Shown: positions 1-8,122 of the stretch, one piece after another | How the letters are laid out: each line of letters begins with the position of its first letter | How positions within the stretch are numbered: the first letter of the stretch is position 1 | Assembly: GCA_902583075.1 (NCBI GenBank) | Contig: CACHUN010000001.1 | Span: 310,001 to 374,000 of the forward strand | DNA length: 64,000 nt | Source of the DNA: an uncultured Pelagibacteraceae bacterium | GTDB lineage: Bacteria; Pseudomonadota; Alphaproteobacteria; Pelagibacterales; Pelagibacteraceae | Reading direction: 5' to 3' | Position numbers and translations under genes: made by a program | Notes under the pieces: model-generated | Told to the model about the DNA's origin: nothing | The model's input: only the letters and a program-made list of their open reading frames with translations | Database searches by the model: none

Positions 1-2
1 TT

Positions 3-635
3 TTAGTTGTATTTTTTAGAGATGATTAAAGTATCATTATCTGCAGCTAAATCTCCTCTACAACGAATTGGGCTCACATTTTCACTTAGTGCTAAGCTCT
101 TTGTTGGTCTTAAAGTAACTTCTAGTTGTATCATTGATATAAGGTCTTTTACTTGTTTTTGATCATATTTCCATGAAGGCCAACTTGTGGGGGTAGAAAA
201 AGTAGTAATTATATAACTTGAGGCTCTATTAAAATTATAATTACTCTCATTTTGTTTTCTTAACAAATGATCTCTTACAGAAAAGAAAATATTTTTACAT
301 CTATACATGTCAGACATATAATTTTCTTTTTTTAAGTTTTTGTTCATTGGGATTGATACAATCAAATCAATTGTATCTCTCCAGAATGAAGTTAAAACCT
401 CAGTATAGATATGATCAACATTTACTTTGTCAGATGGAAAATGTTTACTGACAGTGTTTTTGGTATTTTCTAAGTCATTTTTCATTCTAAAAATACCAAT
501 ATCAAATACAGTAAGTTGTTGGTTTCTTAAAAGTGTTGTAATGTCTTTTTTATTAGAAACTTCAGAGTAAGAATTTGATATAAAATTAAAGAATAAGTAA
601 GAAAAAATAAAAAAATTTATTATTATTTTTTTCAT
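3..635 (-). CDS. Hypothetical secreted protein
   Basis: I do not recognise this 210-residue protein. Residues 1-24 look like a signal peptide: two lysines, a hydrophobic stretch rich in Phe and Ile, then a polar NSYS end before Glu25. The mature part has no membrane segment, so export to the periplasm or outer membrane is likely. There are only two cysteines, Cys113 and Cys192, which could form a disulfide. No catalytic motif is visible. The gene is complete, with its stop at the window edge. It lies 74 bases downstream of the PhoR-like kinase gene on the same strand, so co-transcription is possible but not shown. Function unknown. Confidence 0.7.
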   Translation of the reverse strand: MKKIIINFFIFSYLFFNFISNSYSEVSNKKDITTLLRNQQLTVFDIGIFRMKNDLENTKNTVSKHFPSDKVNVDHIYTEVLTSFWRDTIDLIVSIPMNKNLKKENYMSDMYRCKNIFFSVRDHLLRKQNESNYNFNRASSYIITTFSTPTSWPSWKYDQKQVKDLISMIQLEVTLRPTKSLALSENVSPIRCRGDLAADNDTLIISKKYN

Positions 636-709
636 TTAACAACCTTATTTAAAAAATCCGTTATTTACAAATTAAATTATATTGTGAAAATTGTTAAATT
701 ATATGAAGT

Positions 710-1864
710 TTATAATTCACTGGGTAAATGAATGTTAATTTCGGTTCCTTTACCATTAAGATTTTTTATTTCGTAATCACCTCTATGTTGAGAAATTATA
801 TGTTTGACAATTGCAAGACCTAAACCTGTTCCACCAACTTTCCTGCTCTCTTCAACATCTACTCTATAAAATCTTTCAGTTACCCTGTTAATTTGATCCT
901 CGGGAATTCCAATACCTTGATCAGATACAGATATTTTAATTCCTTTTGTTATGAGTTTCCCTTTGCTTGGAGAAGCTAATATATTTATAGTTGATTTTTC
1001 TTTTGAGTATTTAATAGCATTGTCTAATAAATTAGAAAAAACTGTTATTAATTTATCTTCATCACCAATAACATCACTTACATTACCTAAATTAATTTCA
1101 AGATTAATATTTTTTTCTTTTAAGCTAGTAAAATGAACATCTTTTACTTTTGTCAATACATTCTTCAAATTAACTGGTTTGTCAGGTCTTATATGCTCCT
1201 GGAGTTCAATTCTGCTTAATATTAATAGATCACTTATTAAATTTTCCATTCTTTTGCTTTGTGAAGAGATTATTTTAAGAAATTTTATCTTTGCTATTTC
1301 GTCATCTTTAGCGGGACCCTCTATTGTCTCTATAGCGCCTTTAATTGAAACAAGAGGAGTTTTTAATTCATGGCTAACATTAGCAACAAAGTCAGTTCTA
1401 AATTTTTGTGCTTTTGAAATTTCAGTAAGATCTTTTAAAAATAAAACAACAGAGTCTTTTTCTGTAAAAATTACAGTTGGTCCAGGAATCACATAAATTC
1501 TGTAATACTGATATGAAGGCAAATTTATTTCTAAATCTAAATTACTGGTTTTTTTTGAAGACTTAACTTCTCTGATTTTTTCATCTAGATTAGGATTTCT
1601 TAAAATTGTGCCGAGATGTGTATTTAAAATATTTTTACCAAATCTTTTTTCGGCACTTGGATTGGCATATTTTATAATATTTAATTTATCTAATGCTATA
1701 AATTGATCCTCTAATTCATCTAATATAAATGTTTTGCTATCATCCTTTTCATACTTTGAAATAATAATTTTATCATCAGTATTTTTTTTATTTCTGTTTG
1801 AATAAATTATTATTAGTAGAAATATAATTACACAGATTAATAGTATTTCAAAGAGGCCAATCAT
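710..1864 (-). CDS. phoR: PhoR-like membrane sensor histidine kinase
   Basis: A 384-residue histidine kinase. A single N-terminal membrane segment (residues 2-22) is followed by a PAS-like region (about 45-150), a HisKA domain with the phospho-acceptor His165 in the H box (VSHELKTP), and a HATPase_c domain with N box (NLLDNAIKYS, about 278-287), G1 box (DQGIGI, 315-320) and G2 box (GGTGLGL, 344-350). One anchoring helix, a cytoplasmic PAS and no large periplasmic domain is the architecture of PhoR, the phosphate-starvation sensor. The cognate PhoB regulator and pst genes are not in the window, so the exact signal is inferred. Upstream on the same strand lie the glycosyltransferase and phosphoesterase of a likely lipid-remodelling module, which would suit phosphate control. 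The kinase assignment is secure; the name phoR is less so. Confidence 0.75.
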   Translation of the reverse strand: MIGLFEILLICVIIFLLIIIYSNRNKKNTDDKIIISKYEKDDSKTFILDELEDQFIALDKLNIIKYANPSAEKRFGKNILNTHLGTILRNPNLDEKIREVKSSKKTSNLDLEINLPSYQYYRIYVIPGPTVIFTEKDSVVLFLKDLTEISKAQKFRTDFVANVSHELKTPLVSIKGAIETIEGPAKDDEIAKIKFLKIISSQSKRMENLISDLLILSRIELQEHIRPDKPVNLKNVLTKVKDVHFTSLKEKNINLEINLGNVSDVIGDEDKLITVFSNLLDNAIKYSKEKSTINILASPSKGKLITKGIKISVSDQGIGIPEDQINRVTERFYRVDVEESRKVGGTGLGLAIVKHIISQHRGDYEIKNLNGKGTEINIHLPSEL

Positions 1865-1893
1865 GATGTTCTAAAAGTTAAGTATATAATTAA

Positions 1894-1913
1894 CATATTA
1901 AAAATTTAATATG
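1894..1913. promoter_or_regulatory. AT-rich inverted repeat between the kinase and glycosyltransferase genes
   Basis: A 9-bp perfect inverted repeat, CATATTAAA and TTTAATATG, separated by AA, lies in the 71-base gap between the glycosyltransferase stop and the kinase start. It could be an operator for the kinase or a weak hairpin. No T run follows it on the minus strand, which argues against an intrinsic terminator. In such AT-rich DNA a chance origin is possible. Confidence 0.25.
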
Positions 1914-1935
1914 CAATTATTTAAATTTTAGTTAC

Positions 1936-2940
1936 TTAATTAGGGGAGATATTATTAATAAAAATTTCTGCGGTTTTATCCCAAGTAAAGTTTTTAGAGT
2001 ATTCTAGGCACTTTTCTCTTTCAACTTTTAGAGCTTTCATTGCGGATTTTTCTAAATCCTCATCTAAACAATTAATTTCACTATCTTTGAAAATATCTTT
2101 AGGACCAGGAACAGGAAATGCTGCAACTGGTGTACCACAACTGAGGGATTCACATATTACAATTGCAAACGTATCTGTTTTGCTTGGAAAGACAAAAACA
2201 TCAGATGATGTAAAATATGAAGCTAATTCACCATTAGTTTTTTCACCCAAGAAGTGAGCATCTGGAAATTCTTTTTTTAACTTTTCAATATCTGGTCCTT
2301 TACCAACAAGAAGTTTTGTTCCTTCTAATTTTAGATTTAAAAAAGCACGAATATTTTTTTCAATAGCTACTCGACCTACATATATCCATATAGGCCTTTT
2401 ATATTCTAAATTGATTTTTTTTGGATTTTTAAACGATCCATGATCAGCACCTCTTGTCCAAACAACCATTTTACTTTCATCTACTCCAATTTGAATTAGT
2501 TCTTTTTTCATAGATTCGGTTGTAACCAAAATTTTTTCTGCTTTGTTATGAAAGTTGCTTAGGAATTTCTGTGATAATTTTTCAGGAACCCAAGGTAAAT
2601 ATAATTTCATATATTTATCAAATCTTGTGTGAAAACTTGTGGTAAACTTTAGATTATTTTTAAGACAATATCTTCTTGCCATAAATCCTAAAGGACCTTC
2701 GGTAGCTATATGTATGGCTGAAGGATTTATTTTTTTTATTAAATGACTTACTCTTGGCCAAATATTCACAGAAAGTCTTATTTCATTATATTTAGGCATT
2801 GGCACAGTGAAGAAAAGTTGGGGATTTAAATACTCAACTTCGTGACCCATTGCTTCAAGTTTTTTTCCTGTTTCATTTAAAGTTCTTACCACACCATTTA
2901 CTTGTGGAAAATAAGCGTCTGTTACAATTAATATTTTCAT
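1936..2940 (-). CDS. GT4 glycosyltransferase, probable glycolipid synthase (Agt-like)
   Basis: A 334-residue GT-B fold glycosyltransferase of family 4. The N-terminal half has the family signature (TDAYFPQVNGVVRT, 7-20). The donor half has a YVGR motif near 187-190 and a TDTF...E motif (255-264) with a GTP motif after it, as in SQD2/MgtA-like lipid glycosyltransferases. In alphaproteobacteria, Agt enzymes of this class transfer a sugar to diacylglycerol and make phosphorus-free glycolipids. The stop of the LpxH/PlcP-like phosphoesterase gene upstream overlaps this start by one base, so the two genes are translationally coupled. That pairing is the main reason to prefer diacylglycerol as acceptor over a general mannosyltransferase. 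Family is certain; acceptor and donor are inferred. Confidence 0.75.
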   Translation of the reverse strand: MKILIVTDAYFPQVNGVVRTLNETGKKLEAMGHEVEYLNPQLFFTVPMPKYNEIRLSVNIWPRVSHLIKKINPSAIHIATEGPLGFMARRYCLKNNLKFTTSFHTRFDKYMKLYLPWVPEKLSQKFLSNFHNKAEKILVTTESMKKELIQIGVDESKMVVWTRGADHGSFKNPKKINLEYKRPIWIYVGRVAIEKNIRAFLNLKLEGTKLLVGKGPDIEKLKKEFPDAHFLGEKTNGELASYFTSSDVFVFPSKTDTFAIVICESLSCGTPVAAFPVPGPKDIFKDSEINCLDEDLEKSAMKALKVEREKCLEYSKNFTWDKTAEIFINNISPN

Positions 2941-3758
2941 TATGATGCCTTTTTCAGACCTGGAGTTTCAATTACTTCTTTATCTGAATTATTACGACTA
3001 TCTGAAAATTCTTCTCTTAATTTATCCCAATAAATTATTTCAAACGTTCCATCAAAGTTTTCAACTAAGGCAGTACAAGACTCAACCCAGTCTCCACAAT
3101 TTAAATAATTAACACCATCATAATTTTCATTTTGGGCATGATGAATATGCCCACAGATTATTCCATCAAATTTTTTTTTCTTTCCATATTCTGCAATTGT
3201 TTTTTCGTATTCTCCCATATATTTAACTGCATTTTTTACCTTATATTTAAGAAACTTTGCTAAAGACCACTGGCCTTTACCTCTTAGACGTCTAAAAAAG
3301 TTAATCACTACATTTAATTTCAATAGCATTTCATAGGCTATTGCGCCTAACTTCGACAACCATTTGGCATATCTCATAACACCATCCCAAGCATCACCGT
3401 GAACAACTAAATATTTTTTATTTAAAACAGACTGATGAATTACTCTATTGATCATTTTTATCTGTCCAAAATGCATAGGAATAAATTTTCGAAACACTTC
3501 ATCATGATTACCTATAACGTAGTAAACTTCTGTTCCATGTCTTGCTTTTCTTAATATTTTTTGAATTACGTCATTATGTTCTTGTGGCCAATAAAAATTT
3601 TTTTGAAGTGCCCAAACATCTATTATATCGCCTACACAGTAAAGTTTTTCTGATCTTGTATTTTTAAAAAATTCAAGCAATTTATTTGCTTGGCAACCTT
3701 TAGTACCAAGATGCACATCTGAAATGAATATACTTTTGTATTTTAATATAGGTTTCAT
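2940..3758 (-). CDS. plcP: LpxH-like metallophosphoesterase, probable phospholipase C PlcP
   Basis: A 272-residue calcineurin-like phosphoesterase of the UDP-2,3-diacylglucosamine hydrolase group (COG2908). Metal-binding motifs are complete: DVH (14-16), GD (43-44), GNHD (83-86), HGD (120-122) and GHIHH (203-207). Automatic annotation would call it LpxH, but the window also encodes LpxI, which does the same lipid A step in alphaproteobacteria. PlcP of Sinorhizobium and marine bacteria belongs to this family; it removes the headgroup from phospholipids to give diacylglycerol during phosphate starvation. Here it is directly coupled to a GT4 glycosyltransferase and sits divergently from a diacylglycerol-kinase-family gene. 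A weak AAAGGA lies just before the start. The PlcP call is inference from context plus known family biology. Confidence 0.7.
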   Translation of the reverse strand: MKPILKYKSIFISDVHLGTKGCQANKLLEFFKNTRSEKLYCVGDIIDVWALQKNFYWPQEHNDVIQKILRKARHGTEVYYVIGNHDEVFRKFIPMHFGQIKMINRVIHQSVLNKKYLVVHGDAWDGVMRYAKWLSKLGAIAYEMLLKLNVVINFFRRLRGKGQWSLAKFLKYKVKNAVKYMGEYEKTIAEYGKKKKFDGIICGHIHHAQNENYDGVNYLNCGDWVESCTALVENFDGTFEIIYWDKLREEFSDSRNNSDKEVIETPGLKKAS

Positions 3759-3844
3759 TTAATCCTTTTTTTTTAATTCAATTTGCACTAGAATCGTTTA
3801 ATTCTTTGTGCCATAGTAATGTTAAGGAAATATTAAAATTTATT

Positions 3845-4732
3845 ATGAAATATTGCATTATTTACAACAAAAACGCTTCCTCTGGCAGAAAATCTAAATT
3901 TATAAAAAAAATTTCTGATGAACTTTCTAAGTATAACGATGTTTCTTTTTTTGAAACTGAGAGCGTGGATAAAGCAGAGGCAGTATTTAAAAATATTTCT
4001 AAGTTAAATATAGATAGACTTGTAGTTGCTGGAGGCGATGGTTCAGTATCATTTGCAATAAACAAACTTATTAAAAATAATTTTGTTCCAAAAAAAGATT
4101 TTGCTATTGGTTATATACCAGCTGGAACTGCTAATTTACTTCAAGCTGAACTAAATATGAGTAAAAAAATAAGTAAAATTGTTCAAATTTTACAATCAAA
4201 CAATTTAAAACAAACTAATTTAGTAAAAATTAATAATGATTATTTTATTTTAATGGCAGGTATAGGTTGGGATGCAACGATAGTCCATTCAATTAATAGT
4301 TCTCTAAAAAAACTGTTAGGTAAAATTATTTTTGGATATAAAGGATTGCAAAAATTTTTGTTAATGAAAAATCAAAAATTAAAAGTTAACATAGATGGTC
4401 AAAATCATATAGCTGACTGGGTGTTATGTTCTAATACCAATTATTATGCGGGTCACTACAAAATTAATAAAACAAATATATTTGATAACAAAATTATTAC
4501 TTATGTATTCAAAGACCTTACAAGAATAAAAATACTTTATTATATTTATTTGATTATTTTTTTTGGAGATTTATCGAAGTCTACGAGTGTTATAACATCT
4601 TATTCCAGTGAGCTAAAAATTGATGGACAAGGGAAAAAAATTCCAATTCAAATTGATGGTGATAAATATCAATATTGTGATAACGTAGAATTAAGGAAAT
4701 CAGGAAAATATTTTAACATATTAACAGCATAA
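3845..4732 (+). CDS. Diacylglycerol kinase / YegS-like lipid kinase
   Basis: A 295-residue protein of the diacylglycerol kinase catalytic family. I start it at the ATG at 3845, because homology begins there (YCIIYNKNASSG); an in-frame TTG at 3806 would add 13 residues that look non-homologous. The nucleotide-binding GGDGS motif lies about 60 residues in, followed by the PAGTANLL motif typical of these soluble lipid kinases. The reaction would be ATP-dependent phosphorylation of diacylglycerol, or a related lipid, to phosphatidic acid. It is transcribed away from plcP, with about 86 bases between starts. This would let the cell return PlcP-derived diacylglycerol to phospholipid synthesis. Substrate is inferred from family and neighbours. 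Confidence 0.8.
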   Translation: MKYCIIYNKNASSGRKSKFIKKISDELSKYNDVSFFETESVDKAEAVFKNISKLNIDRLVVAGGDGSVSFAINKLIKNNFVPKKDFAIGYIPAGTANLLQAELNMSKKISKIVQILQSNNLKQTNLVKINNDYFILMAGIGWDATIVHSINSSLKKLLGKIIFGYKGLQKFLLMKNQKLKVNIDGQNHIADWVLCSNTNYYAGHYKINKTNIFDNKIITYVFKDLTRIKILYYIYLIIFFGDLSKSTSVITSYSSELKIDGQGKKIPIQIDGDKYQYCDNVELRKSGKYFNILTA

Positions 4733-4809
4733 CTTTTAAATAAGAGAATTTATCAAAAAATCATTTTACTAAGATATTTAATTTAAATATAATTATTATA
4801 AAATTACAC

Positions 4810-4815
4810 AGGAGG
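4810..4815 (+). promoter_or_regulatory. Strong Shine-Dalgarno sequence
   Basis: A full AGGAGG lies five bases before the ATG at 4821. Most genes in this window have only weak or partial ribosome-binding sites, so this one stands out. It supports both the reality and the probable high expression of the short lysine-rich gene. Confidence 0.75.
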
Positions 4816-4820
4816 TCATT

Positions 4821-5030
4821 ATGAGTAAAAAGTTAAAGAAAAATGAAAAAAGAAAAAAAAAGGTTATCAAGTTAATAGAAAAACTTAAAAATAAGATCAA
4901 TTTAAAAGAAAAAAAATTATCTAAAATTAATATTAAAATTGCAAGTATTGAAAAAAGAGTTGCTGAAAAAAAAACAAAAAAACTAGCTAAAAAGAGGACT
5001 ATCGAGAGTTCCGCATCTGTAAATAATTAA
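4821..5030 (+). CDS. Small lysine-rich, highly basic protein
   Basis: A 69-residue protein that I do not recognise. It contains 24 lysines and three arginines, with glutamates, isoleucines and leucines interspersed, which suggests one long amphipathic helix or coiled coil with a very high pI. The last ten residues are Ser/Asn-rich and uncharged apart from one Glu. There is no signal peptide or membrane segment. A perfect AGGAGG five bases before the start supports translation. Possible roles are binding of nucleic acid or ribosomes, but nothing in the sequence proves this. It is followed by a GC-containing hairpin, so it may form a monocistronic unit or the end of the lipid kinase transcript. 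Confidence 0.7.
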   Translation: MSKKLKKNEKRKKKVIKLIEKLKNKINLKEKKLSKINIKIASIEKRVAEKKTKKLAKKRTIESSASVNN

Positions 5031-5042
5031 TTTCTAAATCTT

Positions 5043-5075
5043 CTTTCCCCTTTTTGTAATTAAAAAAGGGGAAAG
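5043..5075 (+). terminator. Hairpin after the lysine-rich gene, possible terminator
   Basis: CTTTCCCCTTTTT and AAAAAAGGGGAAAG can form a stem of about 12-13 pairs around a short loop, starting 13 bases after the stop codon. It sits between two converging genes (manC ends at 5196 on the other strand). No separate T run follows, so it may be a terminator whose U run is inside the stem, or another structured element. The GC block in otherwise AT-rich DNA is conspicuous. Confidence 0.5.
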
Positions 5076-5195
5076 TAGTTAATCAACAAAATTTTAAAAT
5101 TAAGGGGAAATAAAGATGTTTTATAATTTAAAATTTTATTAGAATTTTATAATTAATGTTGATGACAAAAATATTTATAGATTATTACAATTTAA

Positions 5196-6404
5196 TTAAA
5201 GTTTATTTGCTCTACCATAAATGTCTTGATATCTAACAATATCAGTCTCTTTTAGAATTGAACCAACTTGAGCTTCCATAATTTTTACAGGTTTTTTTCC
5301 AGGATTTTGTATTCTATGAATTGCTCCTAATGGAATAAATATATGCTCATCAGGTTTTTTATTAATAATATTTTTATTTAAAGTTATTCTTGGATTACCT
5401 TTTGTAACTAACCAATGTTCTGCTCTGTGATGATGTTTTTGAAGACTTAATATACCTTTAGGTTTAACTGATAATTCTTTAATTAAAAACTCTTTTCCTT
5501 CGAATAAATTTAAATAACTCCCCCATGGTCTATAAAAAATATTCTTTTTCTTAAAGTGTTTTCTTTTATTTTTATCATATATCTTGAGTATCTCTTTCCA
5601 ACTACCAAGATCAGACCAAGGTATATCTAGTTTAATAGCATTAATTTTATTTGTTTTCTCAAGTATTGCATAATCAAAAGATTTCTCGATTGATTTTTCA
5701 AAAGCTCTTTTATTTAAGTAGTAGGTATTATTTTTATATTTGCCTTTTTTAATTGCCTCAACACAACTTTTGTAGGTTTTATTTTGATATTTTTTAAAGT
5801 TATTAATAATTGAATCTTTTCTTAAATAAAACATGCCAGAATTCCAATAACCTTTTTTTTTAATTACTTCTTTTGCTTTTGATAAATTTGGTTTTTCAAT
5901 AAATTTTGTAACTTTATTTATAGATTTAATTTTTTTAGTTAAAAAATATCCATACTCACTTGATGGATTTGTTGGTTTAATTCCAAAAATAAATAAATTT
6001 TGATCCTCTAAATTTGATTTATTTTTTAATAGGGCTTTATTTAAAATATTAGATTTTTCAATTAAATGATCTGCTGCAAAAAACATTAATGGTTGCTCTA
6101 ATGGAATATCTTTTATTAATGCGGACACTAATATTGCTGGTGCGGTATTTTTTTTAGCTGGCTCTAAAACTATTTTAAACTTTTTTATTTTACTTTTTTT
6201 TAAAGCTAATTTGACTTGTTTTAAGTATTTTAAATTTGTACTGATTATAGGAAAATCAAAAATTGGTTTATTTACTCTTTCTAAGGTTTTTTGAATTAAA
6301 CTCCATCCGCCAAAATCAATAAATTGTTTTGCTTGATGTTTTTTTTTATCTGGCCAAAGTCTTGTTCCTGCGCCACCACAAAGTATTACAGGTCTAATTT
6401 TCAT
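5196..6404 (-). CDS. manC: Mannose-1-phosphate guanylyltransferase (ManC/AlgA type)
   Basis: A 402-residue protein of the type II mannose-1-phosphate guanylyltransferase family. The N-terminal nucleotidyltransferase domain has the signature GGAGTRLWP (10-18), an FFAADHLIE motif and FIEKP. The C-terminal part (about 295-395) is a cupin with the RPWGSY start and KHHHRAEHW motif of the mannose-6-phosphate isomerase domain. The product would be GDP-mannose for polysaccharides or glycolipids. At 402 residues it is shorter than the usual roughly 460-480, so linker or isomerase parts may be trimmed. Its start overlaps the ilvD stop by one base (TAATG), so it appears to be the last gene of valS-ilvD-manC. 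Confidence 0.88.
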   Translation of the reverse strand: MKIRPVILCGGAGTRLWPDKKKHQAKQFIDFGGWSLIQKTLERVNKPIFDFPIISTNLKYLKQVKLALKKSKIKKFKIVLEPAKKNTAPAILVSALIKDIPLEQPLMFFAADHLIEKSNILNKALLKNKSNLEDQNLFIFGIKPTNPSSEYGYFLTKKIKSINKVTKFIEKPNLSKAKEVIKKKGYWNSGMFYLRKDSIINNFKKYQNKTYKSCVEAIKKGKYKNNTYYLNKRAFEKSIEKSFDYAILEKTNKINAIKLDIPWSDLGSWKEILKIYDKNKRKHFKKKNIFYRPWGSYLNLFEGKEFLIKELSVKPKGILSLQKHHHRAEHWLVTKGNPRITLNKNIINKKPDEHIFIPLGAIHRIQNPGKKPVKIMEAQVGSILKETDIVRYQDIYGRANKL

Positions 6405-8122
6405 TAAATATCAGCGTACGTTCTAACCTCGTTTTTACCACCCGGATGAGTTGGGGCGCCTTTATAAGCAGGACCAACAGTTTGTGCATATTTCCATAAA
6501 GTACCATTACCAAAATTCATCTTTCTTGGTTTCCATTTTTTACGTCTTGCACTTAATTCCTTCTTTGTAAGCCTTACGTTAATTGTACCCTTTTTGGCGT
6601 CTATATCGATGATATCTCCATTCCTTAAAAGGGCTATAGGACCGCCTACGGAGGCCTCAGGGCCCACATGACCGATACAAAAGCCTCTGGTAGCCCCAGA
6701 GAACCTACCATCAGTAATAAGGGCTACTTTCTCCCCTTTTCCTTGACCGTAGATTGCAGCAGTTGTTTGAAGCATTTCTCTCATTCCAGGACCTCCTATA
6801 GGTCCTTCATATCTAATTATAATGATGTCTCCATCTTTGTATTTTCTGTTTATTACTGCTTTATACGCAGACTCTTCATTATCAAAACATCTAGCTCTTC
6901 CTGTAAATTGTAATTTTTTCAAACCTGCTATTTTTACAATTCCACCTTCTGGAGCCAAATTTCCTTTTAATCCAACTACTCCTCCTGTTGGTGAAATTGG
7001 ATTTTTATAAGATCTCATTACTTTTTGATTTTCTCTAAATTTTACATTTTTTAAATTTTCTCTCATTGTTTTACCTGTAACTGTCATACAGTCTCCATGA
7101 ATGTAGCCACCATCCATTAATGTCTTTAATAACATTGGAACTCCTCCTGCTTCCCACATATCTTTTGCAACATATTTTCCACCAGGTTTTAAATCAGCAA
7201 GATAAGGAGTTTTCCTAAATATTTTTGCAACATCCATTAAATCAAATTTAATTCCTATTTCATTTGCTATAGCTGGTAAGTGTAAACCTGCATTTGTTGA
7301 TCCGCCTGTTGCTGCAACAATTGTTGCTGCGTTTTCTAAAGATTTTCTTGTTACAATATCTCTTGGTCTAATATTTTTTGCTAATAAATGCATGACAGCT
7401 TTTCCACTATCAATAGCATATTTATTTCTTTCAGCATAAGGCGCTGGTGTACCAGCAGAAAAAGGTAATGCTAAGCCAATTGCCTCTGAAACACATGCCA
7501 TTGTATTTGCTGTAAATTGACCACCGCAAGCTCCTGCACTTGGACAAGCTTTTAGTTCTAATTTTCTTAATGCATGAGCTGTCATTTTTTTTGAAGTATA
7601 TTTTCCAACACCTTCAAATACATCAACAACAGTTACATCTTTACCTTCAAATCTACCTGGTAAAATAGAACCACCATAAATAAAAACACTTGGAACATTT
7701 AATCTAACCATAGCCATCATTAAACCTGGTAATGATTTATCACATCCAGCTAATCCAACTAATGCATCATAACAATGACCTCTAACTGTAAGTTCTGTTG
7801 AGTCTGCAATTACATCTCTTGAAATTAAAGATGATTTCATTCCTTCATGACCCATTGCAATTCCATCTGTTACAGTAATTGTACAAAATTCTCTTGGCGT
7901 TCCTCCAGTAGCTTGAACTCCTTTTTTTACAGATTGTGCTTGTTTCATTAAATTTATGTTACAAGGAGCTGCTTCATTCCATGTTGAAACAACACCAACA
8001 AATGGTTTTGCTACATCTTTTTCGGTTAAATCCATTGCGTAATAAAATGATCTTTGAGGGGCTTTATCTGCACCTATTGTTGTATGTCTACTTGGTAATT
8101 TTTTCTTATTAAATTTTTTCAT
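6404..8122 (-). CDS. ilvD: Dihydroxy-acid dehydratase
   Basis: A 572-residue IlvD, the iron-sulfur enzyme that dehydrates 2,3-dihydroxy-isovalerate and 2,3-dihydroxy-3-methylvalerate in valine, isoleucine and leucine synthesis. The three expected cluster cysteines are visible at Cys54 (AAPCN), Cys127 (AGCDKSLPG) and Cys199 ([13 protein letters not shown]). The conserved C-terminal GRFSG and GHVGPEA motifs are also present. Length is normal for the short IlvD type. It overlaps valS upstream by one base and manC downstream by one base. The pairing with valS links valine synthesis and valine charging in one transcript. Ilv/leu partner genes are not in the window. Confidence 0.97.
   Translation of the reverse strand: MKKFNKKKLPSRHTTIGADKAPQRSFYYAMDLTEKDVAKPFVGVVSTWNEAAPCNINLMKQAQSVKKGVQATGGTPREFCTITVTDGIAMGHEGMKSSLISRDVIADSTELTVRGHCYDALVGLAGCDKSLPGLMMAMVRLNVPSVFIYGGSILPGRFEGKDVTVVDVFEGVGKYTSKKMTAHALRKLELKACPSAGACGGQFTANTMACVSEAIGLALPFSAGTPAPYAERNKYAIDSGKAVMHLLAKNIRPRDIVTRKSLENAATIVAATGGSTNAGLHLPAIANEIGIKFDLMDVAKIFRKTPYLADLKPGGKYVAKDMWEAGGVPMLLKTLMDGGYIHGDCMTVTGKTMRENLKNVKFRENQKVMRSYKNPISPTGGVVGLKGNLAPEGGIVKIAGLKKLQFTGRARCFDNEESAYKAVINRKYKDGDIIIIRYEGPIGGPGMREMLQTTAAIYGQGKGEKVALITDGRFSGATRGFCIGHVGPEASVGGPIALLRNGDIIDIDAKKGTINVRLTKKELSARRKKWKPRKMNFGNGTLWKYAQTVGPAYKGAPTHPGGKNEVRTYADI

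Noticed and set aside
2940..3758. LpxH as the name of the phosphoesterase
   Set aside because: The family fits, but LpxI in the same window covers the lipid A step and the direct partner is a GT4 glycosyltransferase, so PlcP is the better hypothesis.
3806..3844. TTG start extending the lipid kinase by 13 residues
   Set aside because: The extension has no family similarity and the ATG at 3845 matches the normal N terminus.
6668..7010. Short plus-strand frames inside ilvD
   Set aside because: They lie antisense to a well-conserved gene and show no family features; the same holds for other short antisense frames, for example 951-1496, 9369-10676, 28114-28557 and 48082-48685.
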